DNA from: Symbiodinium natans
Lineage: Eukaryota > Sar > Dinophyceae > Suessiales > Symbiodiniaceae
NCBI GenBank assembly: GCA_905221605.1
Contig: CAJNDS010001426.1
Location: 1 to 19,197, forward strand
DNA: 19,197 nt
Direction of reading: 5' to 3'
Shown piece after piece: positions 16,926 to 19,197 of this stretch (the first letter of the stretch is position 1; each line of letters opens with the position of its first letter). Made by a program: the position numbers and the translations under genes. A model generated the notes under the pieces. That model did no database searches. It had not been told where the DNA came from and saw only the letters and a list, made by a program, of their open reading frames with translations.

Positions 16926-17280
16926 CAATCAACTTCATCATCATCATCCTCATCTTCATCCGCATCATCATCATCATCTTCATTATCGTCATCATCTTCA
17001 TCATCTATCATCATCATCTTCATCATCTTTTTTCATCATCCCCATCATCTCTCTCATCTCCACGGTTGTTCCAATATGCTTCATGTGCATCCTTGACATC
17101 AATGATCCCAATCAGCTTCATCATCATCTTCATCATCTTCATCATCTTCATCATCTTCATCATTTTCATCATCTTCATCATCTTCATCATCTTCATCATC
17201 TTCATCATCTTCATCATCTCCATCATCTTCATCATCTTCATGATCTGCTTCATCTGCTTCATCCTTCATCTGTTTCTTAT
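16926..17280. repeat. CATCAT/CTTCAT microsatellite, second locus
   Basis: A CAT/CTT trinucleotide array follows array B. It is interrupted at about 17058-17118 by a non-repetitive island (cggttgttccaatatgcttc and on). The most regular part is 17119-17240, a CATCTTCAT nonamer run. Frames are open on both strands because of the period and are not called as genes. Confidence 0.85.
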
Positions 17281-17319
17281 GTTTCATTGCTTCTTGGGGC
17301 CCAGGAGGGCCTGGTGCAG

Positions 17320-18965
17320 GAGCAACTTTGCCGGTCAAAACTTGCCGGGATCCCCGTGGCACCCTGGAAAAGTGATGCAAATACCACACAAAACGGGAAA
17401 GGGTAGGAACAACTTTGTCGGTCAAAATTTGCCGGGATTCCCTTGGCACCCTGGAAAAGTCCTGCAAATACCACACAAAACGGGAAAGGGTAGGAACAAC
17501 TTTGCCGGTCAAAATTTGCCGGGATCCCCTTGGCACTCGGGAAAAGTGATGCAAACACCACACAAAACGGGAACGGGTAGGAACAACTTTGCGTCAAAAT
17601 TTGCCGGGATTCCCTTGGCACCCCGGAAAAGTCATGCAAATACCACACAAAACGGGAAAGGTTAGGAACAACTTTGCGGGTCAAAATTTGCCGGGATTCC
17701 CTTGGCACCCTAGAAAAGTCCTGCAAATACCACACAAAACGGGAACGGGTAGGAACAACTTTGCCGGTCAAAATTTGCCGGGATTCCCTTGGCGCCCTAG
17801 AAAAGTGATGCAAATACCACACAAAACGGGAAAGGGTAGGAACAACTTTGCCGGTCAAAATTTGCCGGGGTCCCCTTGGCACCCTGGAAAAGTGATGCAA
17901 ATACCACACAAAACGGGAACGGGTAGGAACAACTTTGCCGGTCAAAATTTGCCGGGATTCCCTTGGCACCCGGGAAAAGTGATGCAAATACCACACAAAA
18001 CGGGAAAGGGTAGGAACAACTTTGCCGGGTCACATTTGGCCGGATTCCCTTGGCACCCTGGAAAAGTCCTGCAATACCACCAAAACGGGAAAATGGTAGG
18101 GAAAAGATGGGATACACAACTTTGCCGGTCAAAATTTGCCGGGATTCCCTTGGCACCCTAGAAAAGTCCTGCAAATACCACACAAAACGGGAAAGGGTAG
18201 GAACAACTTTGCCGGTCAACATTTGCCGGGATCCCCTTGGCACTCGGGAAAAGTGATGCAAATGCCACACAAAACGCGAACGGGTAGGAACAACTTTGCG
18301 GGTCAAAATTTGCCGGGACCCCCTTGGCACCCTTGAAAAGTGATGCAAATACCACACAAAACGGGAAAGGGTAGGAACAACTTTGCCGGTCAAAATTTGC
18401 CGGGATCCCCTTGGCACCCTGGAAAAGTCATGCAAATACCACACAAAACGGGAACGGGTAGGAACAACTTTTGCCGTCAAAATTTGCCGGGATTCCCTTT
18501 GGCACCCTGGAAAAGTCCTGCAAAATATTTCAATCGTAATACATGAACCACACAAAAACTGAAGGGGGTCAGGAAAACACTTTTCCGGTCAAAGAATTTG
18601 GCCAGGGAATTCCCTTGGCACACTGGAAAAGTCCTGCCAAATACCACACAAAAAACGGAAAAGGGTAGGAACACCTTGGCGGGTCAAAATTTGCCGGGAT
18701 TCCCCTTGGCACCCTGGAAAAAGGATGCAAAAATAACCAACCCAAACGGAAAGGGTAGGAAACAACTTTGCGGGTCAAAATTTGCCGGGATCCCCTTGGC
18801 ACCATGGAAAAGTGATGCAAATACCACACAAAACGGGAACGGGTAGGAACAACCTTTGCCGGTCAAAATTTGCCGGGATTCCCTTGGCACCCTGGAAAAG
18901 TCCTGCAAATACCACACAAAACGGGACAGGGTAGGAACAACTTTGCGGGTCGAAATTTGCCGGGC
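17320..18965. repeat. 87-bp tandem array, copy 2 (~19 units)
   Basis: Regular 87-bp spacing is seen at 17331, 17418 and 17505 and onward. Variant positions include gatGCAAAT/cctGCAAAT, gggaAAGgg/gggaACGgg, GGATTCCC/GGATCCCC and ccctGG/ccctAG. Units near 18025 and 18475-18770 carry insertions and many substitutions. The family is the same as 7423-7987. Each unit starts with the near-palindrome CCGGTCAAAATTTGCCGG. Both strands read as a 29-residue periodic peptide, a consequence of the period. Confidence 0.92.
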
Positions 18966-19029
18966 CCGCAGTGGCGCTCTGGAAAACCAAATCGGGCTGC
19001 TCGTCGTACGCGATGAGAAATGCGCGGCT

Positions 19030-19070
19030 CGATTTGGCCAAATTTTGCCCGGCAAGATTTGGCCAAATCG
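19030..19070. other. 14-bp perfect hairpin
   Basis: CGATTTGGCCAAAT (19030-19043) and ATTTGGCCAAATCG (19057-19070) are exact reverse complements around a 13-base loop tttgcccggcaag. Each arm also contains the self-palindrome ATTTGGCCAAAT, so alternative foldings exist. Confidence 0.8.
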
Positions 19071-19112
19071 GGCCCCTGGACATTGAAATGAAATTGATTG
19101 TTTAAATTCCCC

Positions 19113-19172
19113 GATACTAAATCACGAGCCCGGGCCTCCCCCTCAATACTAAATTACGAGCCCGGGTCTCCC
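19113..19172 (+). repeat. two-copy ~32-bp direct repeat
   Basis: ATACTAAAT(C/T)ACGAGCCCGGG(C/T)CTCCC occurs at 19114 and 19146, 32 bases apart, at the right edge. It could be the start of another tandem array cut by the window end. Confidence 0.7.
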
Positions 19173-19197
19173 TTCTCTTCTCTTGTTCTCTTTTAAA

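Overview
This is a eukaryotic nuclear window. Roughly the first 3.5 kb looks like part of an intron-rich protein-coding locus. The remaining ~15 kb is almost entirely structured repeat DNA. No bacterial operon, tRNA, rRNA, CRISPR array or recognisable transposase was seen. Short protein-like reading blocks lie 80-400 bases apart, change frame between blocks, and carry plausible GT/GC donors and AG acceptors. That is the style of an intron-dense protist or alga; a dinoflagellate-type genome is my best guess (low confidence, no spliced-leader sequence seen). No protein family was identified.

Layout. (1) 1-3461: about a dozen candidate plus-strand exons of an unidentified gene that enters from the left edge, with an intact 127-codon ORF on the opposite strand (915-1298). 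Several exons encode Tyr/Ala/Gly/Ser-rich low-complexity protein; the last ones look helical and charged. (2) 3462-3940: sparse sequence with a G-run tract. (3) 3963-4063: a 101-bp element with perfect 19-bp terminal inverted repeats. (4) 4089-6338: array A, a ~351-384 bp satellite in which almost every segment is a palindrome of ATTTAAAT-type DNA joined by G/C-run linkers. (5) 6340-6676: CTTCATCAT-type microsatellite. (6) 6680-7423: GC-rich hairpin module and a GGT-cored minisatellite. (7) 7423-7987: 87-bp tandem array. (8) 7888-13099: a 2.4-2.8 kb head-to-tail segmental duplication carrying a 55-bp repeat array with an internal orientation switch, a ~190-bp triplicated unit and CT microsatellites. 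(9) 12996-13647: a large fold-back. (10) 13667-13955: a small repeat-flanked segment. (11) 13922-14087: a second copy of the 101-bp element with a 34-bp perfect hairpin at its edge. (12) 14113-16920: array B, a second palindromic satellite with different linkers. (13) 16926-17280: CATCAT microsatellite. (14) 17320-18965: a second, longer 87-bp array. (15) 18966-19197: diverged tail with a 14-bp hairpin and a two-copy repeat.

The most notable structure is the repeated order of modules. Inverted-repeat element, palindromic AT array, CAT microsatellite and 87-bp array occur in the same order and orientation twice, starting about 10.02 kb apart (3963 and 13987). This suggests a ~10-kb composite repeat rather than unrelated satellites. 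In array B the asymmetric palindrome centre alternates orientation through seven consecutive occurrences, whereas in array A all centres point the same way. Long reading frames inside the arrays follow from repeat periods divisible by three (87 bp = 29 codons) and are not annotated as genes.
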